From contig NC_033622.1 in assembly GCF_001540865.1 (NCBI RefSeq), positions 11,799,456 to 11,863,455 of the forward strand: a stretch of 64,000 nt of DNA, given 5' to 3'. Both the position numbers and the translations under genes were made by a program. Source of the DNA: Ananas comosus. Its lineage: Eukaryota; Streptophyta; Magnoliopsida; Poales; Bromeliaceae. The notes below the pieces were generated by a model. That model did not search any database and was not told the origin of the DNA. It saw only the letters and a list, made by a program, of their open reading frames with translations. Below, in pieces: positions 33,663 through 45,589 of the stretch; the stretch's first letter is position 1; the number at the start of each line of letters is the position of its first letter.

Positions 33663-36435
33663 TGTTAGGATTTGGTTAGATTTGTAGTTAAAGCCTATTT
33701 GGATAAGAATTAATATTTAAATTTATTTGAGATAAATTAAGATTTAAATATTAATTAGAGGATAAACCTAACTAGATTAGGATTAATATTTAAAAATTAA
33801 ATCTATTAGAGATTGATTAAGATAGATTTAGATATTAATTAAAGTATGAATCCTAAATATATTAGGATTTGATATATTCTTGATGGAGCATTATATATAA
33901 TGCATTAGAGTCTCTTTTTGGGGGAGTACGGCTGAAGCTTGGGTGCCGTACCAGAGAGAGAAAAAGAGAGAGAGAGTTATTTAGTGCTCCTAGTGCACGA
34001 GTGCACGCAGATGGATTGTCTTTTAGGTTTATAAAAGACGAGAGAATGGTAGAAAAGATTCAGGAAGAGGGCTCGGGTTGTAACTACTCAGTTGCAGAAG
34101 ATGAGTCAGGTGTAATCTTCTCTTCTTTAAAGAATCTTATTTTACCTGCATATTTTTCTCTTTTATGATTGTATTAGCTTTTGTTGAGGAGACGGGTTTA
34201 TGGTAAAAATCCGATTTGACGTTTCCGTTGTGGAATCCCAACAATCGATACTGGATCCACAGCAGTCGGTATCGGAGCGGGTTGCGGATTCACGAGATCC
34301 AGTACCGGGGCGAATACCGGATTCCCAACAATCGGTATCAGAGCCGAAGGTTACCTATCTGCGGGAGAGATCGACGGAGATGGCCACGAAATTCGAAATC
34401 GATAAGTTCGACGGCAAGAACAATTTCGGATTATGGCAAATTAAAGCACGAGCAATTCTCGTACAGCAAGAGTTAGACGAGACGTTAAACGGGAAGGAGG
34501 CAAAGCCGGCGGACGTCACGGATGCGGCATGGACGAAGATGGAGCGGAAGGCGCTGAGTACGCTTCATCTATCATTAGCAGATGAGGTTCTTTACAATGT
34601 AGGCGGCAAGACGACACCGACGAAATTGTGGAAGAAATTGGAAGATCTGTACATGACCAAATCCTTGACGAACAGATTATATCTAAAGCAGCGACTGTTT
34701 ACGTTGCGGATGCAAGAAGAGGCGAGCCTACATGATCATCTAAATGAGTTCAACAAGGTGGTCGCCCAGTTGACCAGCATCGGAGTCAATCTGGATGACG
34801 AAGACAAGGGGTTGATCCTACTATCTTCGCTACCGACGATATATGAGCATCTGGTGACCACGTTGCTTGATGGCAAGGAGTCCATAAGCGTGGAGGCGGT
34901 CACGACGGCGCTTCTCTCGAACGAGATGCGGAAGATGACTCAGGAGTCCGGCACGCAAAGTCAGGATGTAGGACTGGTGGTGACTGCGAAGAAGGAGGCG
35001 AGAATATCGGCGACTGGATATCGGCAGAAGAGACCGCTATCTGAGGTAGAATGCTTTTACTGTCACAGGAAGGGGCATATCAAGCGCTATTGTCGAAAAC
35101 TTCAGGATGATCTGAAGGAGTTAAAGCGACAGAAGGTGCAAACTGTCGTGAACCAGGACGAGACGGTATCAGCGACGGCGGAGACAGCAGAGTCGGAGAT
35201 GATCGATTCTGATGTGCTGTATGCGGCAACCGGAGGTGCGAAAATTTCGGACGATGCGTGGGTGCTCGATTCGGCGTGTTCTTTTCACGTATGCCCGGAG
35301 AAGGAGTCTTTTGCCACCTATAAGGCGACCAAAGGTGGAAAGGCGCTGATGGGGAACGGGACAGCATGCAAAGTATTGGGAGTCGGCATGGTGAAAATTC
35401 GAATGCACGATGGGGTCGTGAGGACGCTGACAGGTGTGCGGCACGTTCCTGGATTGAAGCGGAATTTGATCTCGTTAGGCGCATTGGACTCGAAGGGTTG
35501 CGATATTTCAGCTTCAGGTGGAGCTATGAGGGTCCGAAAACGAGATCGGGTCGTATGCGAGGCGAACAAGCGTGGGAACTTATACGTTCTGAACGGGAGC
35601 ACAACCAGAATGGGAGCGAAGACGGTTTGGGTTCCAAAAGTTCCCGGATATGCAGTTGCTCGAGACGGAGCGACGGATGCGGCGACATCAAGCGGAGGAG
35701 ACAAGCTCAAGGTGGAGCTTGCATGGTGAGCTCGACGTAGCAGTTGAAAATTACAAATCAAACCAAGGTGGAGAATGTTAGGATTTGGTTAGATTTGTAG
35801 TTAAATCCTATTTGAATAAGAATTAATATTTAAATCTGTTTGAGATAAATTAAGATTTAAATATTAATTAGAGGATAAACCTAACTAGATTAGGATTAAT
35901 ATTTAAATCTATTAGAGATTGATTAAGATAGATTTAGATATTAATTAAAGTATGAATCCTAAATATATTAGATTGGGTACATTCTTGATGGAGCATTATA
36001 TATAATGCATTAGAGTCTCTTTTTGGGGGAGTACGGCTGAAGCTTGGGTGCCGTACCAGAGAGAGAAAAAGAGAGAGAGAGTTATTTAGTGCACCTAGTG
36101 CACGGGTGCACGCAGATGGATTTTCTTTAAGGTTTATAAAAGACGAGAGAATGGTAGAAAAGATTCAGGAAGAGGGCTCGGGTTGTAGCTACTCAGTTGC
36201 AGAAGAGGAGTCAGGTGTAATCTTCTTTTATTTAAAGAATCTTATTTTACCTGTATATTTTTCTCTTTTATGATTGTATTAGCTTTTGCTGAGGAGACGG
36301 GTTTATGGTAAAAACCCGATTTGACGTTTCCGTTGTGGAATCTCAACAATCGATATCGGATCCACAGCAGTCGGTATCGGAGTGAGTTGCGGATTCACGA
36401 GATTCAGTACCGGGGCGAATACCGGATTCCCAACA
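33663..36435 (+). mobile_element. Ty1/copia retrotransposon with only gag-protease (TR-GAG-like)
   Basis: 5' LTR 33663-34330 and 3' LTR 35776-36435, both TGTTAGGATTTGG...CCCAACA and nearly identical by eye. The 5-bp duplication TATTA is at 33658-33662 and 36436-36440, and the empty site is visible in the spacers near 16190 and 56530. A primer-binding site CGGTATCAGAGC (initiator tRNA-Met type) follows the 5' LTR, and a purine tract AGGTGGAGAA precedes the 3' LTR. Integrase, RT and RNase H are absent, so it needs a helper element to move. High LTR similarity suggests a recent insertion. Confidence 0.93.
34380..35729 (+). CDS. Copia gag polyprotein with protease start
   Basis: Open frame of 449 codons in the copia element. 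The ATG at 34380 (MATKFEIDKFDG) is chosen because the frame upstream lies in the LTR and primer-binding site. The N-terminal and middle parts are the usual copia capsid domain (FDGKNNFGLWQIKARAIL). A zinc knuckle CX2CX4HX4C (Cys225, Cys228, His233, Cys238) follows. The aspartic protease active site reads WVLDSAC (Asp297), where Gly is usual after DS. A GAG-pre-integrase-like NLYVLNGST lies near the end. The frame closes before any integrase. It would make virus-like-particle protein for this or related elements. Confidence 0.88.
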   Translation: MATKFEIDKFDGKNNFGLWQIKARAILVQQELDETLNGKEAKPADVTDAAWTKMERKALSTLHLSLADEVLYNVGGKTTPTKLWKKLEDLYMTKSLTNRLYLKQRLFTLRMQEEASLHDHLNEFNKVVAQLTSIGVNLDDEDKGLILLSSLPTIYEHLVTTLLDGKESISVEAVTTALLSNEMRKMTQESGTQSQDVGLVVTAKKEARISATGYRQKRPLSEVECFYCHRKGHIKRYCRKLQDDLKELKRQKVQTVVNQDETVSATAETAESEMIDSDVLYAATGGAKISDDAWVLDSACSFHVCPEKESFATYKATKGGKALMGNGTACKVLGVGMVKIRMHDGVVRTLTGVRHVPGLKRNLISLGALDSKGCDISASGGAMRVRKRDRVVCEANKRGNLYVLNGSTTRMGAKTVWVPKVPGYAVARDGATDAATSSGGDKLKVELAW

Positions 36436-36669
36436 TATTATAGCTCAACTCTAGTTAATGTCGGTAAAAAACGGGTTAGAAGTGATCACAGTGTCGACTC
36501 ATTTTTCTTGTAAAGAAAATAAGTTGGTTCAGCTCTTTCGTACTATTAATTCAGAATTTGCAAAAAGAGTTGTGTTAGACATAATTTAATAACATAGTGA
36601 TTAAAGTATTGTTTTTATACTATAGTTTGATGGTTGTTATCTGAATTCGCAAGTTTGAATCATAGTTAT

Positions 36670-36907
36670 TGTCGAATCGTTGGCGCTGACCATTAATCCC
36701 AAAAGCTCGAGCTGTTAGAAATACGCAACCAATTCACTTAAAGTGTACAGATACATCGCCCACGGGTCGCCATTGTGATTCGACCCAACCAGCCTCACGC
36801 CATTTCAAATATGACTCAGCCCACCCAACCTCACGCCATTTTGAACATGACTCGGCCCAACATGACCTCCAGCCACAGAGCAGAATACTGGCCCATTTAA
36901 GCCAACA
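36670..36907. mobile_element. Short solo LTR
   Basis: TGTCGAATCGTTGG...GCCAACA, 238 bp, flanked by GTTAT at 36665-36669 and GTTAC at 36908-36912. The paralogous spacer of unit 3 reads CATAGTTACTACATA without the insert. No coding capacity. LTR identity is inferred from the TG...CA ends and the 5-bp duplication. Confidence 0.72.
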
Positions 36908-37867
36908 GTTACTACATATTTTTAACTAAAAAAAATAGACAAGATGAATAGTATTTTACACGATTGTAAGTGTTTCGAAGATATATACTATTTGCTTTTC
37001 TAATTGAGGTTGCAACATATAATCTTAAAACGTTGTAGGAGAAAAGATTTTAAATAATTTTAAACTTTTTTAACTTTTTATAGTGTAAAAATAAATTTTT
37101 TAGCCACCGCATTATGAAACGAGATGTTAGACATGCTCAAATTGTGTTTTTTGTATTTAAATCATACCGATAATCTACTGATTCTTTCACCAAAAAGAGG
37201 GAAATGGGATCCGGCCCGACACGCACCGCATCCTGTAATTTTTAAACTATAGATGTGCCGCTAATATAAAACCGATATATTATATCATTATAATAAATAA
37301 TTCAAACGCCATATCACTTTCATATTAGACATATATCGATATTTAATTAAAAAAACTGAGTTATGAAACTTCATTGTAATAATTTACAAAAGTTTAAATA
37401 AAAAAAACAACAAATTAAAGTTTAAATGAAAGTGTCAAGCATTTTATAGTTTGAGGACCAAAATTATAATTTAGCCAATAATTAATATGTAAAAATATAT
37501 AAAATTTACCCAACTATTATCAATTTTGATCTGACTATTTAATCTTTCAAAATTTTAATTTATTACATAACTTTTTTATTTTTTTGATTTGAGTCGATTA
37601 ATAATTTTTTAACTTTAAAATTTGAATGCACTACGAATCTTATTTAATATAACTAATATATTAAAATAAGTAATTAACTTAGATTTTATACAGAAAGAGC
37701 CATCAAATGACTTAAAGAAAATAAATTAAAAAATTATGAACTAAAATTTAAATTTTAAAAAATTTGATAGTCCAAAATACAAAAGTCAAAGTTGAAATAA
37801 GTTCTATACAACTTATCCAATAAGTAGTCGAAAATAAACAAGCATACAGGATCAGAAGCGTACAGAT

Positions 37868-37953
37868 TTTTTTTTTTTTGTGACATAGATAGCATGCTAC
37901 CCGCTTCGTTTATTTTATTTAGAAATAAACTTAACTAGAAATGTGAATCAACT
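37868..37953 (-). mobile_element. 5'-truncated SINE, orthologous to 18236-18320
   Basis: Same truncation point and same location in the spacer as the unit 1 copy, so it was inherited through the duplication and not inserted twice. Confidence 0.72.
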
Positions 37954-38153
37954 AGAAACGCATAGAGTTTGTTGGTATCTTTGGCCTTTGCACACATTCT
38001 TTAGCGCATACAACAAAATTTAAAATTTGAACCTAATTTTTGAGGAGAATGCAGTATTAGATTCAGCAATAGGGCTGTTTAGCTTGTGACTAGACACAGT
38101 AGAAAAAAAAGAAAAAGAAAAAATCCTCTCAAAATTAAGCAGTAGCCATCTAT

Positions 38154-39486
38154 ATCTATACAATAACATTAAAAGGGCGAACCCTTAACCATTTTGCAGC
38201 TTCTCCTTAATTTCGGATGTGAGCCCCCAATAATTTTTTTTCCCCCTCTCTCACCCATCTGACTCGTGGGTCCCCTCTTCCTCGCACCTCCGCTCCCCCC
38301 TACTCTTCCTACTGTTCTACTCCTATGCCCTACATCTCTCTTGACGTTGCCCTTCCCTCGCTCGCTCTCTCTCTCTCTCTCTCTACCGACCCCTACGTAC
38401 CCTGTAGGGTTTGTACTTTTTTCGGCGCATTGATGGCGCCGCTCAATCGCCGCTTGCTCGGATATGGGCATTTAATGCGCTGTGGAACTGCCTGTTTTTC
38501 GGAGATGGGTCCAGCCTGCACCACGCCCCTATCTACCCCGGATCTGGGCATTAAATGCCATTCGGCCGGAGATTGGCTTCTCCCCTTCTCTAGTGCAGAT
38601 CTGGCAAATCTCCCCAAATCTATCCTTCTCTAGCACAGATTTGGGCATTTAATGCTCACCGGGGCCGTCGCTTCCCGGAGATGGGTGAACGTCAGTGCCG
38701 TACGACTCCCCATCATTGCGCGGCGTGGGTGTCGTAATAGGATACTGCGCCGCTCAGCCGCGGCGCCCTGCCTCCCATCTCCTCTCTATTCTTTTGCATT
38801 GTTCTCACACTGGATTATACCTGCAAAGTAGGTTCCTATCTCTGTTATTCTTCGTGCTGTGATTGCCCGCACAGCAGAGGTCTGGTCTTCTGATAGTTTC
38901 TTCGGCTACTTCCTGTTCGCTTCTCCTGTTGTCTGGCGTTTGGATTTCCATGTTGCTTGGATTGTTGGATGCATGATGGTTGCTTTGTTTATGGCTTGGG
39001 TTTTGAAAATTTTTTTAAATGAGATTTTTGTGATCTCTCGGTTTTCCTGCTTATACTCTTATATTTTTTTTGAATTTTTCTCTGTTTGCTATTGGACAAT
39101 TTGTGAGAGTTAGCTTTTCTGCTGAATTTGTTTTTGGATGTTGAACTTGCCTGCAATGGCATGACAATTCGAATTGTGTCGGGGCAGTCACTGCAGTCTC
39201 GTGGCAATCCCTACAGCTTGCAGCTATTAGTTACCGAGTTATTGTTAATATTTTCTTGCTTTTACCTGGGTTTTACAATTTGGTTTTGGGTGAAATTTTT
39301 AAGATGCATCGATTTTTCTACTTATTCTCTTATATTTTTTTCCATCTACTTTCTTTGTTATTGCTTTTTCTTCTACTCTTTAATGCGAGAGTTTCCATAT
39401 TCTTCATTTGTTGTTGTTTTAACAGTTTACCAAGGAAAAAGGTGCAAAATGGTTAAGGGTTCGCCCTTTAATGTAATTGTATAGAT
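38154..39486. mobile_element. DNA transposon with ~40-bp inverted termini
   Basis: Left end ATCTATACAATAACATTA followed by AGGGCGAACCCTTAACC; the right end is its inverted match (GGTTAAGGGTTCGCCCTT then TGTATAGAT). The interior 38320-38800 is GC-rich with CTCTCT runs, unlike most MITEs here, and may be captured host sequence. No transposase domain and no clear target duplication. It replaces the spacer sequence that would follow 38153. Confidence 0.7.
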
Positions 39487-41260
39487 TATATAGATTGTCT
39501 ATATAAGGCCTTTGAAATTTGCGCTAAATTGGAAGAAATGACCTGCTTTGATTGTTTGATTGGTTTTTTGCCTGGCAGTTTGCACTTCCTTGCTTTTGGG
39601 TGGAATTATGGGTTTGTCGTTTATTGTTTTGAGATAATTTTTCCTGTTCTGATTTTTCTTTGCATTCTTGTTGCGCCTACTGGGATTTGTTAATTTCTAC
39701 ACTAGAAGAAACTCTATGCAAAGTTTTATGTTGGCTTAGAACCTTTCCACAGATTTTTCTTTACCTTCTTGCCGCACTATGCAAAATTTTATGTATTCTT
39801 AGAAATTCTACTCAAAATTTCAAGAAATGCATCTACTATGGCTGGTTGATCTCTTCTTATTTCTCTACTACAAGAAACTCTATGCAAATTTTCATGCAGG
39901 CTTAAAAATTTTACTCAAAATTTTAAGAAATGCACTTGCTGTGATTGGTTGATTGGTTCTTATTTCTCTACCACAAGAAACTCAATGCAAAATTTTATGT
40001 AATCTCTATTATGTTCACTCTTTACAAAGAGGGAAAAAAAGTGTGCTGTTTATATTGAAGTCTAATATGAATCAATTTGAATCAATTTTTGTTACTTATT
40101 AGTATCAGCCAGGTTCAGATACTAAATGTACATTCTTTGTCTCAGGAGAGTAATAGCATTTATGAGATCTAAATTCTACTTCTTTCCGCAGCAAACACTG
40201 TTTATTGTTGCTTTTTCTATCCTTTGGGATAAGGCAAATGATGAGGTGGACAATTTTCGCAGGGTACCTTCTCTGCTGAATTTATTTTTTTTGAGATGCT
40301 GTCTTCTCTTCTAAATTTGTCTGCAATAACACAGCATGTTGAATAGTCTCGAGGCAATCGCTGCGGCCTTGGGGCAATTGCTGCAGCCTGTGGTTAATGT
40401 TGCACATATTCAGTCCACACAATATTTGACATAACCATTTACTTTTGGGGCATTTACAATCCTGAGCCTCATATAAATTTTTGTTTTATTCATGATTGAT
40501 GTTTTTTTCAATAGTTTATACTTTCTTACTCTTGGCTGGAGTTATGGATTCTCTATTCCTGTTCTTATTTTTATTTGCCTTCTTTCTGTAGCTACTATGA
40601 TTGGTTGATTTCTTATTACAAGAAACTCTATGTAAAATTTTATGTATGCTTAAAAATTATGCTCAAAATTTGAAGCAATGCACCTATTTTGAGTAGTTGA
40701 TTGTTATTATTTCTCTATGACAAGAAACTCTATGCAAAATTTTATGCAAACTCTGAAATTTTGCTCTAGATTTGAAGAAATACAAAATTTTATGCGCGGG
40801 TCTTTAACTAGTAGTACATTACTGCATAACCACCTAACTATTTACTCACCGCAATTATTACAAACTAAGCCTATAGTATATTACTGCATAGCCACCTAAC
40901 TATTTACTCACCGCAATTATTACAATCTAAGACTTAGTTTGGTATTAAGATTCATCTTATGTTATTAGATAAAATAAAATTGGGAAAAAAGTAGGGATAT
41001 ATTTCTGCATTCTCTGGTAAGACCGTAAAAAATATATCGTAGCCGACTTATTGCGATATACGAAACGTAATATTACATACGAAAACAAACAGGATATTTT
41101 TTCATCGTATTTTCTCACCGCATATAACATAATCTTCCTACATTCCCAAATGAAGCATAAACCCGAAGTAAATTATAAAACGCAAGTAATTAAGAAAGGA
41201 AAGTTGTTTTTTTTTTTTTTTTAACAAACCGTGAAGTAATTACAATTACAATCTAGTTGT
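39487..41260. repeat. Diverged tandem repeats, non-coding
   Basis: The phrase ACAAGAAACTCTATGCAAA recurs at about 39699 (variant), 39870, 39973, 40618 and 40721, each followed by TTTTATG and AAGAAATGCA-type strings. A separate direct repeat of about 55 bp (CATAACCACCTAACTATTTA) lies at about 40834 and 40889. No gene. Confidence 0.6.
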
Positions 41261-42487
41261 GGTGCATCCCAAATTACAATTACTATTTACTCAACCACTC
41301 ATTTATAAACAGCCTACAGTTGAGGGCCTCCATACATTTTTAGGAGTTTATTTAAAATTAAAAAGAACTAAAAGAAAAAAATATTCATCAGTGTATCGCA
41401 AAATTTATAGAAAATTAGAAAAATATAGAAAAACTTATAAATTCTTAAAAAAATGAATTATGGATTTAACAGGAATGTTACATATTGAAAACATATTATT
41501 ATTATTATTATTTTTGAGAGATAGGTAGCATGCTACCGGCTTCGTTCATTTCATTTAGAAATAAACTTAGTTGGAAATGTGAATCAATTCGGATTCGAAC
41601 TTGGGACCTCGGGTATCAACCACCAAACCATTTGCCACTTGCTCTAGGGACAGTCAGTCATATTGAAAACATATTAGAATCAGCTTCTAATTTGGCAATG
41701 TAAAGCTAAATTGGAATCCAAAAAAGAAAGTGAACCTTCTTCTGTATACGAATCTAAATCCGAATTCAACAATCTTTTCACCTTGAGATCCAAATCCGAA
41801 TCTAAAAAATTTTCTAACTCGAGGTCCGAATCCGAAATCGAGTTAGATAATAAATTTTCAATCCATATTAGAAAATTTTTGGATACAGAATCGGGATTAT
41901 ATCCTACCCACTTTCACCCCAAATATGATGGCAAAGAAAAAAGTTTGAAATTACTTGAGATAGATCAAATCAACTCTAAATATGCTAATCGCTAATCCAG
42001 GTGATTATTATTATAAATAAGGCTAAAATATAAAAAATTGTCTTATAAATACTTGTTTTTACTTTTCATCCCTGGTTTTCCCTGGTTTTCAAAAATATAT
42101 ATTTTGTCCTTTTAAAATTTCAGAAATATTTTTAGGAGTTATGAATTTAATGAAGAGCGTGAAATAATTAAATTGTCCTTACTTATTTTATAAAAAATAA
42201 TTTTTTAATATATTTATGTTATTTTTAAAGATATTTTTAGTATAAATTATAAAAAATGAATAAAATAATGACAGAATTTTGACGAAGTGAGGCTAAATAC
42301 ATTAATTAAAATTTTTATGGAATAAATATAACTTTTTAAAATGTCGGGAGAAAAAATATATATATTTAAAAATTTTTATTTATATTTTAACCTAAAAATA
42401 AAATAAAATAAAGGAAAAACATGAAAGCCTATATATATACTTCTTTCCTAAGCTAGCTCTCTCTGCATAAAATAAGGGTTTTTTTTT
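41261..42487. other. AT-rich region with GAATCCGAATC-type repeats
   Basis: Apart from the SINE at 41499-41658, I see low-complexity repeats such as AATCCGAATC near 41755-41840 and A/T tracts. A 94-codon frame at 41711 is compositionally biased and not recognised as a gene. Confidence 0.45.
41499..41658 (-). mobile_element. Full-length tRNA-type SINE
   Basis: Minus-strand copy with box-B-like GGATTCGAACTT. Flanked by a perfect 18-bp duplication, CATATTGAAAACATATTA, at 41481-41498 and 41659-41676. Confidence 0.92.
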
Positions 42488-43068
42488 GGATTTGGCCTCC
42501 TCAGAAAAAAAAAAAAAAAATTTCACAAATAACTTCACCAAATTTATAATTATAATTTTGGCTCTATCCCTACTATGTAGGCACCACGTTAGTGCACCAC
42601 TGAGAGGTGGTGGAATAAGTTGAACACGATAAATCATTCACGGTATAAGGTATTGAAACACGATGAATGGTTCACCGTACTCTATAGTTATATTCCCCCG
42701 CGCATAAGGGTAGTAATACAATATACACGGTGAATCATTCACCATGTCTAAACACGGTGAAAGGTTCATCGTATTCAGTAGAACCCCAGCCCAAGTAATA
42801 TCCTCTTCAATACTAAAAATTCAACACAATAACAAATACAACAAATCCAACATCAACAATACAACAAACACGTTGTTCAAATATATACGATGAATCATTC
42901 ATCGTGTCTAGACATGATGAATGATTCACCGCATTCAACTTATTCCAGCACCTCCAGCAAGCTCATGTGGTGCTAAATGATGTCTGCATGACGGGAATAG
43001 AATTAAAATTATAATTATAAATTTGATAAGACTATTTGTGAAAATATTTTTTTTTCAGTGGTTCAAAT
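42488..43068. mobile_element. MITE with GTGAATCATTCAC palindromes
   Basis: Long inverted arms: TTTCACAAATAACTTCACC then ATTTATAATTATAATTTTGG on the left, with matching inverted sequence at about 42990-43050. The core repeats the short palindrome GTGAATCATTCACCGTG several times in varied form. A partial relative is at 44910-45115. No gene. Confidence 0.65.
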
Positions 43069-43123
43069 GCTAAAAAATTTTGAAAAAAATCTTCTTAACT
43101 ACTGTTATTTTGTATAAAAATAT

Positions 43124-43477
43124 GAGAAAACTTCAAAAACCCTCTCTGTGGTTTCGTAGTTTCTCACTTTGCCCCCTTGTGGTTTAAAATGTATCAATTT
43201 GCCCCCCTGTGATTTCTTGTTTCTCTTTTTCTTATCAATTTTATTATTTTTTTTTCTTAAATCAGTGATAAAGTTAAACTTAAAGGGTACTAAAGTGAAT
43301 ATTTGATAAATCTAGATAGAAATTTGAAGTTTTTTGTATATAATTTAATGAGATATTAACGAAAAAGTTACCGAAAAGATAAAAATAAAACCATAGGGGA
43401 GCAATTTGATATATTTCAAATCATGGGGGGCAAAATAAGAAACTATGAAATCACGGAGGAGTTTTTTAAGTTTTTCC
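43124..43477. mobile_element. Mutator-type MITE with 9-bp duplication
   Basis: Ends GAGAAAACTTCAAAAACC and inverted GGAAAAACTTAAAAAAC. Perfect 9-bp duplication TAAAAATAT at 43115-43123 and 43478-43486. Same family as 12332-12890 and 16893-17313. Confidence 0.9.
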
Positions 43478-43639
43478 TAAAAATATCAAGACTCAATATT
43501 CAATCAACACTCATTATTCATTCAATTGTACGGGGCTAAGGACAATAGAAAGAGACGCTACATTCAATGTGGTGGGACACACCACCAAACATATTTATCC
43601 TGACGTGATGGTTTGCACCACTTTCTGCTTACGTTAGAA

Positions 43640-44112
43640 GAGTAGAGATATCAACTGATTGGATTGGAGGCAGATTTTTAAAAATTTGAATCCGACTCTA
43701 AATTCGAGACCCGAATTTGAATCCGAATCCGACGGATTTTAAAAATTCATATCTAAACTTGAACCCGACCAAAAATTTAAAATTCGAATCCGAACTTAAA
43801 AATTTGAATCCGAAATAATTATTTTTTAAAATATTTTAAAATATATTATATTAAATTTAAAATTTTAAAATATAAATTCAAATATAATATCAAATTTATA
43901 TATATATTATATATAATACAAAATAAATTCGGGTTCGGATAGGGGTCAGGTCGGGTTCAGGTTCAAGTTGGGTACAGTCAAAATTCATATTCGAATCCAT
44001 ATCCGTCGGATTTTTATTTTTGATATCCATATTCATTTACCATCGAATATATCCATTTCATTCAAATTCAGGTTCGGATAAAATTTTGGATATTCATACC
44101 CATTAACATCCC
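43640..44112. repeat. Possible MITE rich in AATCCGAA / TTCGGATT repeats
   Basis: The left half repeats AAATTTGAATCCGAA and the right half GGTTCGGAT, giving an overall inverted character. The ends (GATATCAACTGATTGG and GGTATGAATATCC) are weakly inverted. Target duplication not found. Confidence 0.45.
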
Positions 44113-45240
44113 TATAGAAGAGAGAGCTAGGTGGCTTTGATGCAATTCGCGAAGGACGGCTTTCAACTCGTTGGATTTTTTGGGCTCGGATATTGAGTTC
44201 TAATCCTCACTTATCTCCCTTCACATCCTACTACTTGTAACACACTATAAATTATGTTGGTAAAAAAATTCAAAATTTTAAATTTAAATTTATTTTATTT
44301 ACATTTTAAATTTATGTATTTAAAATTTATTATTATTTATTATTTATTTATTTTATTTTTGTTTTTAGTGAGAAAAAAACTAACGGGACATTCTCGCATT
44401 CCGTTTCTTGAGCTAAAGCCAAATGAAATTTCGTTCCGTTGTGCGGGTTCCGCTTCTTTTTCGTAGCGAGAAAAGGCGTAAAATTCTCTTGCTATTGAGG
44501 TCTCCTCTGTTCAAACAAAGTAGCTAGAAAGATATTAAAATGTTAATTCTTATCCATTTATTTTTTTATTTTTTTATTTAAAATTTTTTTTATTTACTGG
44601 ATGTTAAAAGAATCTCCGTCAACCTGCTTCACGATCGTGCTCGCAAGAGCAGGAATTCCATGCGTACTTTGGGAAGGACGGGTATATGCAGTGCCTCGCA
44701 CGCTTTCAGATAAGATTAAATTTTTATTTGGATATTTATGTTTAACTGTAAATTGATTTTATCCTTATCACAAAATTAATTAGGGGTTGCATTCTGTTGT
44801 GTTAATCTCGGTACAAATAATTCGGTTAGTTTTCTGTCTACCTCTCTTGCTCTCTCTAGAAAAGTCTCTTTTGTGTGGACATAAAGAGCATTGACTCAAT
44901 TGTGGGCTTTTTTTGCAAATGGTCCCTGAAAAAATTTTATTTTAAAATTAGCTCTAACCAATTTATAATTACAAAAATAGCCATATTTCTGTCACGCAGG
45001 CGCCACGCAAGCGCCACGTGGGCCTGTTGGAGGGTTGGTTGGCAAGTTGAACATGGTGAATCATTCACCGTGTTCAAACACTGAATGATTCACCGTGTTT
45101 TATATTTATATTCATTTTCTTCTTTTTTAGAAATGTTAATGGGTCGGGTTTGGATTGGGTTTTCAAAAATCCGAAACCGAATCCGAAAATCAAATTAAAA
45201 CCCGAACCCGAATTCGAACCCGGCTAGTTTTAAAAGTCCA
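44113..45240. other. Spacer, no recognisable gene
   Basis: AT-rich sequence. 44910-45115 resembles one half of the MITE at 42488 (GTGAATCATTCACCGTG near 45056), and 45130-45235 carries GGTCGGGTTTGG / AACCCGAACCCG repeats. The kinase-upstream homology resumes at about 45245. Confidence 0.5.
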
Positions 45241-45589
45241 TACTCATATCCATATATTAAAGTTATAAAATTCTACTGTATAACACTTACACCATATCAT
45301 AAATGCTATAAAAAATCTATCTAAGTTAAAAAAATTCTACTGTATAACACTTACACCATATCATATATCATTTTGAAAGAAAACTACAATAAAAATACTT
45401 TACTAAAAATTATGATAGAATAGATAAATTTCAGAAAAATATTTTAATTAATTAGAAATACCACATCAGTAGTATTATTGTTGCATTCTAAAATTTTTTC
45501 TAAGCTGCAGCTACAATATAACCTAATTAATTGCAAAGAATCTTACAATCTATTAACAAACTGTAACTAAAACGACGTACAACCAATAG

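Larger units (their letters stand above)
36436..38153. other. Unit 2 OMT-DYRKP spacer
   Basis: Aligns with 16190-18550 and 56530-60890 apart from element insertions. It lacks the MITEs at 16893 and 17532 and the long LTR at 57542, so it supplies their empty sites. No gene. Confidence 0.7.

Noticed and set aside
38325..38633. 102-codon frame in GC-rich DNA
   Set aside because: Lies in a TIR transposon with CTCTCT runs and no recognisable domain. Retained only as possible captured sequence.
39690..40930. Repeat array considered as CRISPR
   Set aside because: Repeats are diverged, irregularly spaced and in plant nuclear DNA.
41711..41995. 94-codon Glu/Lys/Ser-rich frame
   Set aside because: Built from GAATCCGAATC-type low-complexity repeats. 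No splice context or homologue recognised.
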